DNA of 64,000 bases from Cephalopachus bancanus (GCA_027257055.1 JAPVLO010000007.1:2790001-2854000); one strand, 5' to 3'. Numbered from the stretch's first letter, positions 1 to 13,800 are shown. The notes: generated from the letters alone by a model not told the origin. A program made the numbers and translations.

Positions 1-119
1 GAGTCTAACCACCTGTCCACAGCCCTGACAGCGAGGGGCCAGCAGAGACCCAGGAGGGGCAGGCTCTTGTGGAAAACAGGAGACAAAATCCTCTGTTTTC
101 CCCACATCAGAGGTCCTTC

Positions 120-290
120 TCCACTGATATCATGCCCACAAATGTAATGTCCAGTGACGTGATGTCCACTGATGAGATGTCCACTAATGTGATGCTTGCT
201 GACATCTACTGATATAACGTCCACTCATAAAATGTACACTCACATGTTGTGCACTGACATGATGTCCACAATGTAATGTCTGCACAGTGG
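120..290. repeat. Degenerate minisatellite, unit about 17-20 bp
   Basis: Variants of TGATGTCCACTGATGAGA recur about nine times (CCACTGATATCATG, CCAGTGACGTGATG, CCACTGATGAGATG, CCACTAATGTGATG, GCACTGACATGATG and so on). Units vary in length and sequence, so it is old. No flanking gene was seen. Confidence 0.7.
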
Positions 291-299
291 CCTCATAAC

Positions 300-2280
300 C
301 GTAACATGACATGCAGATTCTTACTGGACACCTGGTGTCACAGCTTCTGCTGAACTGGATCTGGGTTGGGCTCAGCCTCTAGAACAAAGGTCAATGTCAT
401 CTCTGCTTTACTGACGTGGCGTTGATGAGTTTGTGTGTAAAAGTCAGGTACTTTCCAGTGATTCCATCCTTACAGAAGACTTGTGACAGCAGCACAACGT
501 ACTCTCCATCCTTCTTTCAGGTTTCCCCCTTAGGATCCAATTTTCTTTCTCTGCATCTTTTCCTGAGACCACCTCTCAGTTTCACAGCCTTGACAGATGT
601 AAAGGGCAGAGGTGAGCCCAGGCTGGATCTTTCCATTTTTCTTCCTGAGCAGATGCAAACTCCGCATTCCTGGGAGGACCCCCGGCCTGATTCTGAGCTC
701 TGTTCAGTGCAGCCCACCAGGAGAAGCACAGATCCACCCACCTGCCTCTGGTGCTCCTAACTTAATAATGGCAAAATACTCAATTATAAATCCCAAATCA
801 CAACATGTCACTCTTCCAAATCAAATTTACCTGTGGTTTCCTACCGGCCTTAGAACAAAGGCCACAGTGCTGGCCATGGCCTTCACACCCTGCGTGCTCC
901 TGCCTGCTGCCCTCCCATTCACCCCAATTGCCTGCAATCTAGTCTGCTCTCATTTATGGGGACATGGCAAGCTCTTGGGTGTCTTGGAGATGTTATGCAT
1001 GTTCCCTCAGCTCATCTACCCAATACCCACCCTTATCAAATTTTCTAAGACTTTATCCAGCTACATCCTTAAAGTCACAGAAGTGTGATATCTAATGGTA
1101 GAAAAGTTAATAACATGGTTTTTCTAAAGACAAAAAATTCATTATTTGTTAAATTACCTGTGGCAATCAACCTCAACTTATAAATCAAAGAAATAGTAAT
1201 TACACAGAACCAAAGTTCACGTTTGGGGAATAAGTAAAGAAAAATAGTTGTTTATACAACAGACAATTAGTAAAGAAAGCTTGGATATTTAAACAGATGG
1301 ATTATTAATATTTAAGTATTGAAATGCAGTTAGGAGTATCATTATGTTAAAGCTCCAGTGTGGAACTTGGGGTAGATTTACATCCATGTGCTCAGTGAGC
1401 CCAGTGGTGTCCTCTATTTCTTCCTGCTGGGTGGTAAATTATTGACCAATGGAGACTGAGGAACAAACTGCCACTGTCACCATAATCTCCAGTCTGCAGG
1501 AAAATCTTCATATTTCAGATTATATTCTGTCAGGTGTTGTCTTTTCTCATCCAAGGAAGCCTGCTTCCTGGAACTACTGCTAACCATCTGTTCCTCAGGT
1601 AGAGATAGACAGGAATAATTGTATAACACAAAATTATGTGATTCTCAGAAAATATATGAAACACTTGACAAACTAAAGCTATGTACTAAAAATTCTTACA
1701 CATATATTCCCATGAGAAGACATATAAGTGTTAATTTAAATTCCAGTCACAGCTTGAAACCTGAAATCAAAAGGCCCTAGTCATACTCTGTGAATGTGAT
1801 GAGAACTCACCGATGTCTTAGTCCAGAGCCCAGCTAACTCCTTCATTCACTCAATAATCTTTGATTATAGACTCGGATCATGGCCTCTCCCAGCATTATA
1901 TTCTTTGTCTCCAACACAGGGATGCAAGTAAACTAAGATGGTTTATTATGTGAGATGACTTACACAAACCTGAAAACACAAAGGCTATAACATGCATGTA
2001 TTTTTTGAGGGGAGAGCATTAATGATCAAAACCCATTTCACATTTGGTGATTATCTCTGAGATCAATTTCAAGTCTCCATTTCTTGCTTTGCTGTCCAAT
2101 TCTGGAAGTCACTAGTGTTTAATAGAGAGCTATTTCTCCTAAGACTATGGGCTTTGGCCTCAAATGTTAGTGGAGTTACCAGGGCTCATGAAAGCTGTAA
2201 CTTTGCTCCATGTTCTTTGAGGAAGAAGTCTTGAGCGCAGAGAATAAAAAAATAATAAGGGCTGAGTATTTAAGTACATT
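300..2280. other. No gene recognised
   Basis: Short open frames occur at 416-760 and 612-1088, but they lack recognisable domains, splice context or repeated homology. The DNA is AT-rich after 1100. I see no repeat I can name with confidence. Confidence 0.4.
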
Positions 2281-2980
2281 TACTTGAGAAAAAATTTCCC
2301 ATTTTACCCACTTGTATGCAATCCAGTGGAATGTGGTACACTGACAGTGTTGTGCAGTCAGCTATCTAGTTCCAGAGCATTTTCATTATCTCCAAAGAAA
2401 ACTCAGTGCTGATTAAGAAGGTACTCCTCATTTATCCCCCCAACCTTGGCAACCACTGATCTGTTTCTGTCTCTATGTATTTGCCTATTCTGGATATTCC
2501 TTATAAATGAACTCATGCTACATGTAGCCTTTTGTGTCTGACTTCTTTCACCAAGTGTGTTGTTTTCAAGGACCATGCATGTTGTAGCATATATCATTTT
2601 TTATGTTTTTCTTTGTGATTAAATATACATAACATAATGTGCACTATTTAAACAATTGTTAAGTATCCTGTTCTGTGTCATTAATTACATCCTTATTAAC
2701 GTATAGCCTGGGCCACCATCCATCTCCAAAATGTTTCCCATCTTCATCAACAGACTAAATTCATTAAACACTAACTTCCTGTTCTGCTCTTTCCTGAGGC
2801 CCAGAAAAACCTCCATTCTACTTTCATTCCCTATGCATTTGACTAATCCAGGTACCTCATATAAGTGGTTATATTTGTCCTTTTGTGCTTGGATTCTTCC
2901 TCTTAGCATATTTTCAAGGTTCACACATGTTGGAGCATGTGCTAGAATTTCCTTTGTTTTTAAGGTTGAATTGTTCAATT
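2280..2980 (-). repeat. Old L1M-type LINE 3'-end fragments
   Basis: Read on the minus strand, these contain the usual mammalian L1 3'-end phrases (complement of CTGGATATTCCTTATAAATG and CCACCATCCATCTCC). Two overlapping-type copies seem to lie head to tail, at about 2290-2600 and 2620-2980. Heavily mutated. Confidence 0.6.
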
Positions 2981-2981
2981 G

Positions 2982-3245
2982 CAGGCTCTCAATGCTTGCT
3001 CCACCTACTTCCCTATCTCGTACACTCAGCAGACTCCACCAGTCCCTGCCCTGCCCACTTCTCTCTCTTGTCTAATCAACAGGGTTCTCCTCAGTGCTCA
3101 CCCCACCGGCTCCATGCCTGCCCAATACCAGGCTCTCAGTATTTGCCTCATCTCCTTCTCTCTGCCAATAGGTTCCCCAGTGCTTGCTCCTACTTCTCTC
3201 CCTCATTCAATCAGATCGTTTTCCCAGTGCATTGAGTTCTGGTCC
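2982..3245. repeat. Possible pyrimidine-rich degenerate tandem repeat
   Basis: Phrases like GGCTCTCAATGCTTGCTCC, GGGTTCTCCTCAGTGCTCACC, GGCTCTCAGTATTTGCCTC and GGTTCCCCAGTGCTTGCTCC recur every 40-100 bp with CT-rich spacers. Spacing is uneven and the period is not firm. Confidence 0.35.
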
Positions 3246-3249
3246 TAGC

Positions 3250-3930
3250 ACAGGTAGCTCTAAGAAGGGAAAGTGTGTAAGCTCAGATGCACAAGTCTGC
3301 TTGGAGGTAACTGCAGACAACACGTTGTCCCACTTCACAGTGAGTCTGTAGGCACTGACAATCATCTTGTTAAAGGACTTCTCAGCAACCCCTTCTGCAG
3401 CCTGCCCTATAGAAACCTGAAGGAAAGTGCACTGCTGTCTCTACACAACAGTGAGTGTCCAGATCTCTCCAAACCCACAGAGATGAGTTATTAAGTCTGT
3501 CTCAGTAATAGTATCACCCAGACCATCAGTATCTAGTGTGGGAATAGTCTTTACCTCTGAGGGGTCCAAACAAGGTGTGGCTGAAGCCTGCTTTAGAAGT
3601 TTATCTGCTCCAGGGTAATTGTTTGCATAATATAGGTCTTTAATATTCTGATCAGCAAGGGGATCATCTGCATCTGTGGGCTTCTCATGTGTGTGTTCAC
3701 TCCTCTCCTGTTACCTTCTCTATTTATTCAGGAGCACATAGGGAGCTAATACCTTTGATATTTGGGCACTATACAGGCCAGTTTGTCCAACATGTCACTG
3801 GTGGACGTGGCTTTCCCTAGCAGGCCAACTGGCCATGTCCATCAGAGTGAGAAATTCCTCTCTCTAAATTTTGCATGTAGTACTGTTTGTTGATATCTGA
3901 TTTTGGCACATCGTCTTTTAAAGACAATTC
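3250..3930. other. No gene recognised
   Basis: Mixed-composition sequence between old repeats. Short open frames only; nothing named. Confidence 0.35.
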
Positions 3931-3933
3931 TAA

Positions 3934-4226
3934 GCCGGGCTCGGTGTCTCAGCCTGTAATCCCACGCCTTTGGGAGGCTGAGGTGAATGGTTGCCTGAGC
4001 CTGCGGGTTCGAGACCGGCCTGGGCAACTTGGCAAGACCTCATCTCTACAATAAATAAAAAAATTAGCTGGGTGTGGTAGCGCGTGCCTGTAGTTCCAGC
4101 TACTTGGAAGGCTGAGGTGGAAGGATTGCCGGAGCCCAGCAGGTCGAGGTTGCAGTGACCGGGAGCGGTCACTGCACTCCAGTCTGGGCGACAGAGTGAG
4201 ACTCCAACTCAAATAAAAAATAAAAG
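3934..4226 (+). mobile_element. Alu, lineage-specific young type
   Basis: Starts GCCGGGCTCGGTGTCTCAGC and ends ACTCCAACTCAAATAAAAAA. Both monomers are present. It is flanked by the direct repeat AAAGACAATTCTA, a target-site duplication. Confidence 0.93.
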
Positions 4227-4439
4227 ACAATTCTATATCATGAACTTAAATGGGCAGGTGATATCCTAGGCCTAAGAGGCAGGTCTGACAGTCATTCTGA
4301 AGTATTTAAAGTGTTTTTTGCAGTATTTTATAAAATGTTTAAAGTGTTTGCAGCGTATTGGATAAAAACCTAAGTTTGTATTTAAAATATAAAACTCCAT
4401 TATGTGGTTTGTCTCCATGTTGTTAACTTGTTATTAAAC

Positions 4440-4940
4440 TTCTGTGTGGTTGATGCAAGAATTCAAAAATTTTGCTCATAAACAACCCTCACAGCCCTGC
4501 ACCCCACCTAGTGCTCTAATGGTTTCCCACTTATCTGAGTATACTTTGTGTCCCCTTATCAGAATATCCTGTGTGCCCCCTTATCTAAGTGTACTATGAG
4601 TCAAACCCCAGAACATGTGTTTCATGTGTTTATCTCTACAATGACTCAGTTTCCCAACTGCTTTTGCCTATAAAGACTCCCCACAAATTTCATTTGTCAT
4701 CAAGAGTATGGGAGGCCCAAGCCCCCTCCCAAGCCCCCTCTCAACTGCCAGCTTTAATAAAGGGCTTACTTATTAATTTGGCCTTTAATTGGGCTGGTTA
4801 TCTGATTTCTAGCAATTTGCATATAACAATTCTTCAATTTCCTGCAGGTTTGCCACCCTTCAGTCTGCTTGAAACTTATGTGGACCCCAAGGCACCAGCA
4901 AAACTACTGAGTGGCCTGGCAGACTTTGCTTTTTTTTCTC
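4440..4940 (+). mobile_element. Probable solo LTR
   Basis: A TATA-like CTATAAAG (about 4670) lies about 85 bp before AATAAAGG (about 4757), the usual spacing in a class I LTR. Upstream, units resembling CCCCTTATCTGAGTATACTTTG are repeated three times. No internal retroviral genes adjoin. Boundaries are uncertain. Confidence 0.45.
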
Positions 4941-4959
4941 GTACTTTCCTTTGGTAATT

Positions 4960-5400
4960 CAGATATATGAGTTTACTTCAAGACATGTCTGACACAAAAT
5001 GGGAAAGTCTACATCATCCCAGTTTTGCTTGTTTTAGTTATTGGAATCAAATGAGGTTGCCATCTTGAGAGTATTTGCGGCAGTGGTACCCTCTAGGTGG
5101 AAAAGAGGACCACCACAGTCCTGTGAGGCCCAGCTCTTCTATATGCTCCTGCTCTTGAGACCCAGAGTGACTGACTTTGATGGTGTGATTCCTCTTTCTT
5201 GACACAAATTGAAACTCACTTCCAAGGAAACCCCATTCTTGTAAGAAATGCTGAATTTCCTAGTCTCTTCAAGGGACTGACTTGGGAAGGACAGAGGAAT
5301 GTGGATGCACCTTGAAACTACTCACATGGTATATTTGAGTGTTTTTAAGGACTTCCTTCTGCCCTGACATGGCCTAAGCATGACCTTAATAACAACATCA
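4960..5400. other. No feature recognised
   Basis: About 440 bp without a named repeat or coding signal. Confidence 0.35.
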
Positions 5401-5665
5401 AGATTTAAAAAAACAAAACAGAACAAACAAAAAACAAATAATAAAATGTCAGACTAAAGTCTTAGCAACAATGACTTTAAATGTAAACAGCCTAAAATAA
5501 TCAATGACAGTGTATTAATAAATATGACTACATATATGCTCTCTAGAAGAAACTTACCTCCAATATAATAATACACAGATTTAAAGTATAAAAAGCTGGG
5601 AAAATTCAAGTATTAACGAAGAAAAGCAGAAGTAATTATATTAATATAAGATAAAGTAGGTGTCA

Positions 5666-5992
<327 letters not shown>

Positions 5993-6766
5993 ACAAGCAA
6001 AAGATTTTTTTTTAATTTTTTATATGGTAAAAGGCTTAATCCATCCAGAAGGCATAACAATTCAAATGTGTATGCAGTAACCAACAGAGCTGAAAAATGT
6101 GAAACAGAAACTGAAAGGAGAAATAGACAATGAGACAAATACACAACTCTAGCTACAGACTTTGACATTTCTTTCTAAAAAATAGAACCGAGAAAATTTC
6201 AGCAGCAAACATGCAAAAAAGTAGAATAATTAAACATCATCACCAACCAATAGGATCTAGTTGACATTTGTAGAACAATTTAATCAATATCAGAATATGA
6301 ATTCTCTTCAAGTGCCCATGGAACATAAAGCAAAATAAACCATCTCCTGGGCCAAGAAAAAAACTTGAACAAACTTTAAAAATCAGATTAAGCAGTGTGT
6401 TCTCTGACTATAGCGGACTCAGACTAGAAACTATTAACACAAAGACAACATAATCATCTCCAACTCTTAGAAACTTAAAGGGAAAGTCTCTAGGAAAACC
6501 AAAAATACATTAAATTGAAAGACAATGAAAAGACAACATATCAAAATTTCTTGACACAGCAAAAGCAGTGCACAGAAGAAACTTATAACACTAAACTAAT
6601 ATATTAGATAAAAAGTCTCCAAATAATCTAATCTCCCACGTGAAACTCCTAGAAAAAGAGCAATAAACTAAACCCAACAGAAACATAAGAAATAGTAAGA
6701 TATATAAAATTGGAAACTAAAAAATCCTAGAAAGAAATCAATAAATGGGCAGATTCTTCAAAAAAG

Positions 6767-7045
6767 GGCCAGGCTCGGTGGCTCAGCCTGTAATCCCAGC
6801 GCTTTGGGAGGCTGAGGTGAGTGGACTGCCTGAGCCCATGGTTCAAGATCCACCTGGGCAACTTGGTGAGACCTCATCTCGACAATAAATCAAAAATTAG
6901 CCACGCCTGTAGTTCTGGATAATTGGAAGGTTGAGGCAGAAGGATCACCAGAGCCCAGCAGGGCAAGGCTGGGGTGGCCCGGAGCATGCCACTGCACTCC
7001 AGGCTGGGCAACAGAATGAAACTCCAACTCAAAAAAAAAGAACGA
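6767..7045 (+). mobile_element. Alu, lineage-specific type
   Basis: GGCCAGGCTCGGTGGCTCAG start and ACTCCAACTC plus A-tail end. A short deletion is seen in the right monomer start. Confidence 0.9.
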
Positions 7046-7070
7046 ATTTCTTTTAAAAAAAAAAATCACC

Positions 7071-7254
7071 CATCTCTACAATAAATCAAAAAATCAGCCA
7101 GGCGTGGTAGCACGTGCCTGTAATTCCGGCTACTTGGAAGGCTGAGGCGGAAGGATCACCGGCGCCCAGCAGGTCAAGGCTGTGGTGGACGGGAGCGGCC
7201 ACTGCACTCCAGTCTGGGCGACAGAGTGAGACTCCCACTCAAAAAAAAAAAAAA
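7071..7254 (+). mobile_element. 5'-truncated Alu directly after the preceding Alu
   Basis: Starts at CATCTCTACAATAAATCAAA in the middle of the left monomer and contains a complete right monomer and A-tail. It is either an independent truncated insertion into the tail of the previous Alu or a partial duplication. Confidence 0.85.
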
Positions 7255-7384
7255 TCAATACAATGGACAAACCTCAAGCAAGACTGACTAAGGGAAAAAA
7301 GACAAAACACAAATTACCATACTGGGAACTATCAATACAAGAAATATCACTATAGACCCTGCAGATTTAAAAAATATAATAAGG

Positions 7385-7950
7385 TGTATGAGTCTGCTGT
7401 GGTTGATATAACATAATACCAGAGTGGATGACTTTAAAAAAATGTTTCTTACAGTTCTGGTGACTGGAAGTCCAACATCAAGGTCTCAGGACAGTTGGTT
7501 TCTCCTGAGGCCTCTGTCCTTGACTTGCATATGGCTGCCTTCTTGTTGTGTCCTCACATGGTCTTTTATCTGAGAATGGCCCATCCTGGTGTCTCTGTTT
7601 CTTCTTATTATGACAACACTCATATTGGATTATGACCTTATCCTTATGATTCATTGTAACCTTCACTCTCCCTCCCTTTTTTTTTTTTTTTGAGTTGAAG
7701 TCTCACTCTGTCGCCCAGGCTGAGAATGCAGTGGTACAATCATGGCTTACCGCAACCTCCACCTCCTGGGCTCAGGTGATCCTTTTGCCTCAGCCTTCTG
7801 AGTAGATGGGTCTGCAGGCATAAGCCACTACAGCCGGCCCTCATTTAATCTTAATTCCATCTTAAAAGGCCTTGTCACCACATACAGTCACAATGAAGAT
7901 TAGGACTTCAATATATGAATTTTGTAGAGACACAACTCAGTCCATTACAT
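7385..7950. repeat. Common mammalian interspersed repeat, split by an Alu
   Basis: CAGTTCTGGTGACTGGAAGT, GTGTCCTCACATGGTCTTTT and GAATTTTGTAGAGACACAAC belong to a widespread mammalian repeat that I cannot name confidently. It resumes after the Alu at 7843. Parts of the same family occur in reverse orientation at 38965-40340. Confidence 0.55.
7676..7842 (-). mobile_element. Alu, truncated
   Basis: T-run then GAGTTGAAGTCTCACTCTGT; it stops after one monomer. Confidence 0.85.
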
Positions 7951-8005
7951 AAGGACATGCTATAAAAAATTACCTATATAAACAGATTAAATGAAATGAC
8001 CAATT

Positions 8006-8006
<1 letters not shown>

Positions 8007-8042
<36 letters not shown>

Positions 8043-8056
8043 ACACACACACACTA
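8007..8056. repeat. (CA)n microsatellite
   Basis: About 23 CA units with one CC interruption. A (TATC)n run of about four units lies at 8838-8854. Confidence 0.95.
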
Positions 8057-8137
8057 CAATCACCCAATGAGACACTGATATTTTAAAATAATCCCATACT
8101 ATGAAAGAAACTGAAATCATAATTTTATCTTATTGCA

Positions 8138-8442
8138 TTGTATTATTTTTGAGATGGAATCTCACTCTGTCACCTAGGCTAGAGTGCAATGGCACGCTCA
8201 CAGTCACTGCAGCCTCAACCTGCTGGGCTCGGGCAATCCTTTTGCCTCATCCTTTCAAGTGGCTAGAACCATAGGTATGCACCACCACACCTGTCAAATT
8301 TCTTATTTATTTATTTATTGTAGAAAGGAGGTCTTGCCAAATTGCCCATGCTGGTCTTAAACTCCAGGGTTTAGGCAATCCTCTCGTCTCTCTCAAAGTG
8401 CTGGGATTGCAGGCAAGAGATAAGTCACTGCACCTTGCCAGA
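8138..8442 (-). mobile_element. Alu, older type
   Basis: TTTTTGAGATGGAATCTCAC then both monomers in reverse, ending near CACTGCACCTTGCCAG. Confidence 0.87.
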
Positions 8443-9269
8443 AATCATAATTTTTTTAAAAATCCAGACCCAAATATATTTTACTGATAGATATAGATAT
8501 AGATCGCCAGTGTTTAAAACAATTAACATAATTTTACTCAAAATCATCCAGATAGTAAAAGAGGAGGGAACACTTCCCAATACATTTTAGGAAGCTGATA
8601 TTACCTTCAAACACAATCAAACAAAGGAAGCACAACCAAAGAAAACCACAAAAACAGTATGCCTCTTCCATACTGATTTGGAAATCACTAACAATACATT
8701 ATTAAACAAAGATATATTGCTTCGCCCAGGGTGAATTTCTACCAGGAATTATAGACTTGAGGGAATCAAAGGAAATTATTTGTTAAGAATCAAAGTTGTA
8801 GATGCCTATCTTGAGTTGATTACTTTGAATTTTTGACCTTATCTATCTATCTATCTGAACACATTAAATTCTGTGATCAATATCAGACACAGCCTACAGC
8901 TGAAGAGAAAAAGATACAACGTCATTATCTTATTTTCTCTGAAGCCTAATCAATAGTCCCTGGAGTCAGAATTTTTAAAGATAAAGTCATACTTTTATGA
9001 ACATACAGGGTAGAAGAAATTCAAATATTAAATTTCTATGGGCATACTGGAATGCTAGAAATTAATAGAGTAATCAGTACTAACTAGATTTCATGCTTCT
9101 CTGCCAAAATATTGAGACGCATAACCTTGAAGTCTGGTTTCTTCATAACTCTTTTTATCTGGTTGTAAAATTAATTTCCCTATGAATCTAATAATAATTC
9201 TCATAAAACATGTTTTAAAACATGACATATTCTCTGACTAAAAGAAAGCAAGGCAAATTGAGGAATTAG

Positions 9270-10010
9270 GTATCAGTGTAGTAAGTTATGCACAAGAAAC
9301 TGGCTGCGGCATTTTTTATAATGGTGAAACTAAAAGAATCTGAATTTTGATCAAAGAATGAACAATGAAATAATGTACATCCATTTTTTATAATACACTT
9401 GAGAAGTTAAAAAAGTAAGTTAGAATCATGTGCACTGATGTGGAAATACATCAATATGTAGCTTCAGAAATAGCAAAATAAAAAATGTAGTATGATATAA
9501 TTTGTTTATGCTTATGTTTTTATTTGTAAAATTTTTATGTCACTGGGCACAGTGACTCACGCCTGTAATCCCAGCACTTTGGGAGAAAGAGGCAAGAGGA
9601 ATGCCTGAACCCACAGGTTCAAGACCAGCCTAGGCAACATGGCAAGATCTCGTCTCTACACTAAATTGAAAAATTAGCCAGGCATGGTGGTGCATGCCTG
9701 TACTTGGAAGGCTGAAGTGAAAGGATCACCTAAGCCTGGCAGGTCGAGGCTATGGTGGCCATGAGCATGCCACTGCACACCAGCCTGGGCAACAGAGTAA
9801 AACTCCAACTCAAAAATAAAAATAAAAAATTTGTATGTCATAAAAAATATCCAGAGTAATAAACACAAACCTGTTAACAATTATTTCTTCTAAACAGGGA
9901 ATGAGTTTGGAGGGAAGGGATGAAGAAAAAGACTTTCACTTCATAAAGATCTGTGTGATTTGGATTTTTTTCAACAGCATGTATTTCTTTTATAATTAGA
10001 AAAAGAAAAA
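9270..10010 (+). repeat. L1M 3'-end fragment, split by an Alu
   Basis: 9280-9540 resembles the ORF2/3' region (GATGTGGAAATACATCAATA). It resumes at 9840-10010 with the 3' UTR-like CTAAACAGGGAATGAGTTTG and GTATTTCTTTTATAATTAG. Confidence 0.5.
9541..9828 (+). mobile_element. Alu
   Basis: CACTGGGCACAGTGACTCAC start, both monomers, ends ACTCCAACTCAAAAATAAAA. Confidence 0.9.
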
Positions 10011-10468
10011 AACAAGTGTTGTCACCTTTTGGTAGGAGGACAACAGTTTTATTTTCATCAATTTTTGCATTGTATATTAGTGTACAACACAAACCTCTAA
10101 GAGAAAGCTGAGAGGAACAATTAGGACAAAGAAATGACAGGGTCAAAAAGTGAGGATTATCTGCACATGATAACAAATGTTCCAGGTGAGGAGTAGCCAT
10201 GATATACCACTGCTCCAGCTCATTCAGAAAGCCTAACACCAGTCAAGGGTAAGGCCAACCACCAGCTAGTTCCCTCCCCGACCTATTTGTGCAAGTTTTC
10301 TATCACCAAGTAGAAAATAAACCTAGAATGGGATATATACCCTTGGCAATGTGGGCAGAGAGAGACAAAGTAGACTATGAGATAAGCAAACACATCTTAG
10401 AGGAAGATTTCTAGGCTAAGATTTGAAATGCATCAAAAAAAATTTGTGGGAAATAAAAACTACTCAAC

Positions 10469-10840
10469 TGTTGCAGGAAAACAAATCAGAGAGACCACAA
10501 CACCAAGACTGATAAGCAGGAAGCTGCGTTTATTACTGGAACACCCCCGTTTGCCCAGCAGTCTCCATTCACAAAGGCTGGGGCCCAATGACAGTCGGGT
10601 CTCAGCTTATATAGGTCTTACATCGGCTTTGGGAGGAAGGGGCTTTTTATGGTGTAAGATTTTGTACTTTTGTAACAATAGCACAAGCTTGTGGTTTTGG
10701 TTGCAGGCACTGAGCACAGCGTCACAGGAAGGGGCTTGTGGTTTTAGTTGCAGGTAGTGAGTATGGCATTTTGCACTAACAAACTGGAACATTTTAATTG
10801 TGATATGTTTTGAAGCATTTTTTTAAAGCCCCCCACCATA
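10469..10840 (-). repeat. 3' LTR of the second provirus
   Basis: 372 bp. On the minus strand it begins TATGGTGGGG and ends CCTGCAACA. It holds a TATA-like TATATAAGC (about 10613-10605) and AATAAA (about 10533). The purine run AAAGGGGGGAA (10851-10841) adjoins it as polypurine tract. Confidence 0.88.
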
Positions 10841-13800
10841 TTCCCCCCTTTGGTGCTTGACCCCTTTAGGGCTAAAGAGCATCATCTTGATTTAACATCA
10901 TTATATGGGCTGCCATTTTTTATTTGACCGTGGTTTTAGTGAATTTAGAGACGGACCTTATGAGCAGTGGGGCTATGCAGGGGAGAATTAAACAGGCTTC
11001 CAAGAAGAGAATCATAGCTCCTATGCACAGGGTGAGTAACGGGTCAGGTTTGTAAAGGAGGCTTAAATTAAAAGCAACTAACAACAATGAAAGGAAGAAG
11101 AGTATAGTAAAAACCTCTGTCACATGTCCAGTTTGCTGGTGCAGTTTTTGCGAGTTTTATAGCAAAGACTAGGGCAAAGGCTATAACGATAGATAAAGAC
11201 AAGGAGCGACAGTGCATTAGAGGTTTGCTTTAGAGAAATAATAATTTTAAAAAACAATTTATCTGTATTCCAGCTGCAGGTTCCTCAAGCTTCTGCCGTG
11301 CATTGATCAGCCAGCCTCCAGTGTGGCTGAAGCAGGGCCACAGATTTCTTAAGCTTCAGTGGTGCATTGACTAGTCAGCTTCCAGAGTGGCTAGAGCAGG
11401 GCAGCAGATTTTTTTTTTTTACTTTGGAGTGTGCCGTTTGTTTCCTTCTTCCAGCTGGTCAGTCTGTGTGGGACTGAGGAGTCAGTCACACACTCCCAGG
11501 TTTGAGTGGCTGTTTTAACTCTGCTGTAGTGGATCCAGGGGATTACTTTAGCAACCTTTATTGCAATTGGGGTGGACAAAAGGACAGTAAATGGGGTTTC
11601 AGAGGCTGTACACTTTATTTCTTTATCTATATCATGTTTTGGGGGTTAAAGGGGTGTGTATTTGTGGTTAAATTCATTGGCAACCTTTTTTTGAACTTGG
11701 TGATGCAAAGTAATGCTGTACCTACAGCCTGCAGTTGCTGCCTAAGGCTGATGTTTTCTAACTTTAAGTTTCCTTGTATACGTTTAACAAGGGGGAGGTG
11801 GCCTTCCATAAAGGATTTCAAAAGGAAAAAAGCCTGTTTGCTTAGTAGGGCTATATCTAATTTTTAATAGGACTATTGGCAAGAGCTGATCCCAGCCTAA
11901 GTGAGTTGCTTAGCATAGCTTACTGAGTTGTAATATTAATGTCCAATTCATTTGTTCTACCTTTCCCGAACTTTGAGGCCAGTAAGCAGTATGCAATTTC
12001 CAGGTGATTTTTAGCCATTTGGCCAATAACTATGTTATTTCTGCCATGAACGCAGGTCCATTGATTTTTTTTTTCCAGTTTATTAGAATATGGTGGCCCA
12101 TTAACATGCTGGTATGGTCCCAGCATGGGTGGGACCATTGGGTTGGCCTCTTCCCTGATCATTGGCCTTGGCTTGGGCAGGTACCTGGTATCCTGACAAG
12201 GGTGCAGTGAGTAAAGTGGTCTTTTTCTTCAGTCTCCAGTCCATTTTTTGTTGGGCTTACCGGTCTTGGTTGACAAACACTTTTGTTGCAATCTCCAGCA
12301 GCTGGCTGCTGTTCATTTCAGTAAAGCCTTCTAACTTCTTGAGTTTGTGTCAGATGTCTCCTTGGCTTTGTTTAACAAAGACTGCATTTACCATTCGTTG
12401 ATTTTTAGTCGCCTTTTTGAAGTTCTTGCAGAGTTTTTTGTAGAATTGGCTCGGGCTCGCATCAGATTTTTGGAGCATTTTTGAGATTTTTGCTTATGTT
12501 CATGGCTTTTTTCCCCCATTTCTTCATACCTCTTAAGAGAGTTTTGTGCTTGAGTATTTGTAAACCCTGGTTACCATTGGGGTCCCATAGTTAGTTTGTC
12601 GGTTTTTGCCACCAGAAGGGCTACAGCAGCAAGTGCTTGCAAACAAGGTGGCCAACCTTGAGCGACTGAGTTCAGTTGCTGTGACAAGTATGCTACGGGT
12701 CTGTGCCATGACCTTGATATCTGAGTTAGGACCCCCAATGCTATGCCGGAGTACTTACACACATATAAAAAAGAAAAGCTTGGTTACGTTTGGGAACTTT
12801 AAGCCAGGCATGTTGATGAGAGCCTGCTTAATTTATTTAAAGGCCCTTCGTTGGACTTGTTCCTAAAGCAGAAGCTCCCATTCTCCCCCATTTGTGGCTT
12901 CATAAAGGGGTTTTGCTAAAATAGAGAAGTTAGGTATCCAGATTCTACAGAATCCTGTGGCTCCAAGAAATTCCTGGACTTAACATCAGGAAGATGGGAC
13001 CAGGATTGAGCAGATGGTTTGTTTTCTTTCTGGACCAAGTTGGCATTGCCCTTGAGATAGGTGGAAGACAAGATACCTAACCTTTTCTTGGCAGATTTGG
13101 GCCTTTTTCTGTAACACTTTGTATTCAGCCTTTCATAAGTGGGTGAGAAGCTGGTGCATCCCCTTCTGTTTTGTTAGCCAGAACAGGCTTGTTTGGTTCA
13201 GGCAGAAACTTGGAAGGAGCCAACTTAAGTGCCATCAGAATTTTGCAATTTTTTTTCAGTAAGCTTTTAGCCAGGATGGACTAGCAAGGACTACATCTTG
13301 CCAATAGACAATGTATGGGAACTGATCAGGGTGGCTGGGACCTGGGTTTCATATGATAATTCTAAATACCTTAGCAACTATTCTTTTATCTAATGACCCT
13401 CCTGTGGGCCATATTATCCCAAAAGAAGACTAATTTATTTCATAGAATGTCCGAAGCTTTCTCCAAGTCAGTTTCACATTATAATCTCCTGAGTAACTTT
13501 GCCGAAAATTTTTTAGCATGCATTCAATGGGGGGTGTTTTTACTTTGTGTTTCACACATCTTCTTCCCCCCTAAAAGACACCAATCACACAAAGAAAGAG
13601 GAAAAAGAGGTAAGGGGAACAACTGCATCATCCATCTCTAGCCACACTCCTAGCAGAGATATTTCAGATACCTCTTAGCAACTGGTGGATTGGCATAAAC
13701 CCCAAACCCAGACCAGCCCTATTATGGGGTTGGGGCCACCTTCAGCTATATTAGGTTGCCACTGGCTTAGATTAGGACTCAACATTTGCCTTGGTACTTT

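Noticed and set aside
120..290. CRISPR-like array of short repeats
   Set aside because: Units are contiguous and degenerate without unique spacers, and the genome is mammalian.
612..1088. 158-codon open frame
   Set aside because: No domain, no second exon, and ordinary codon content; likely chance.
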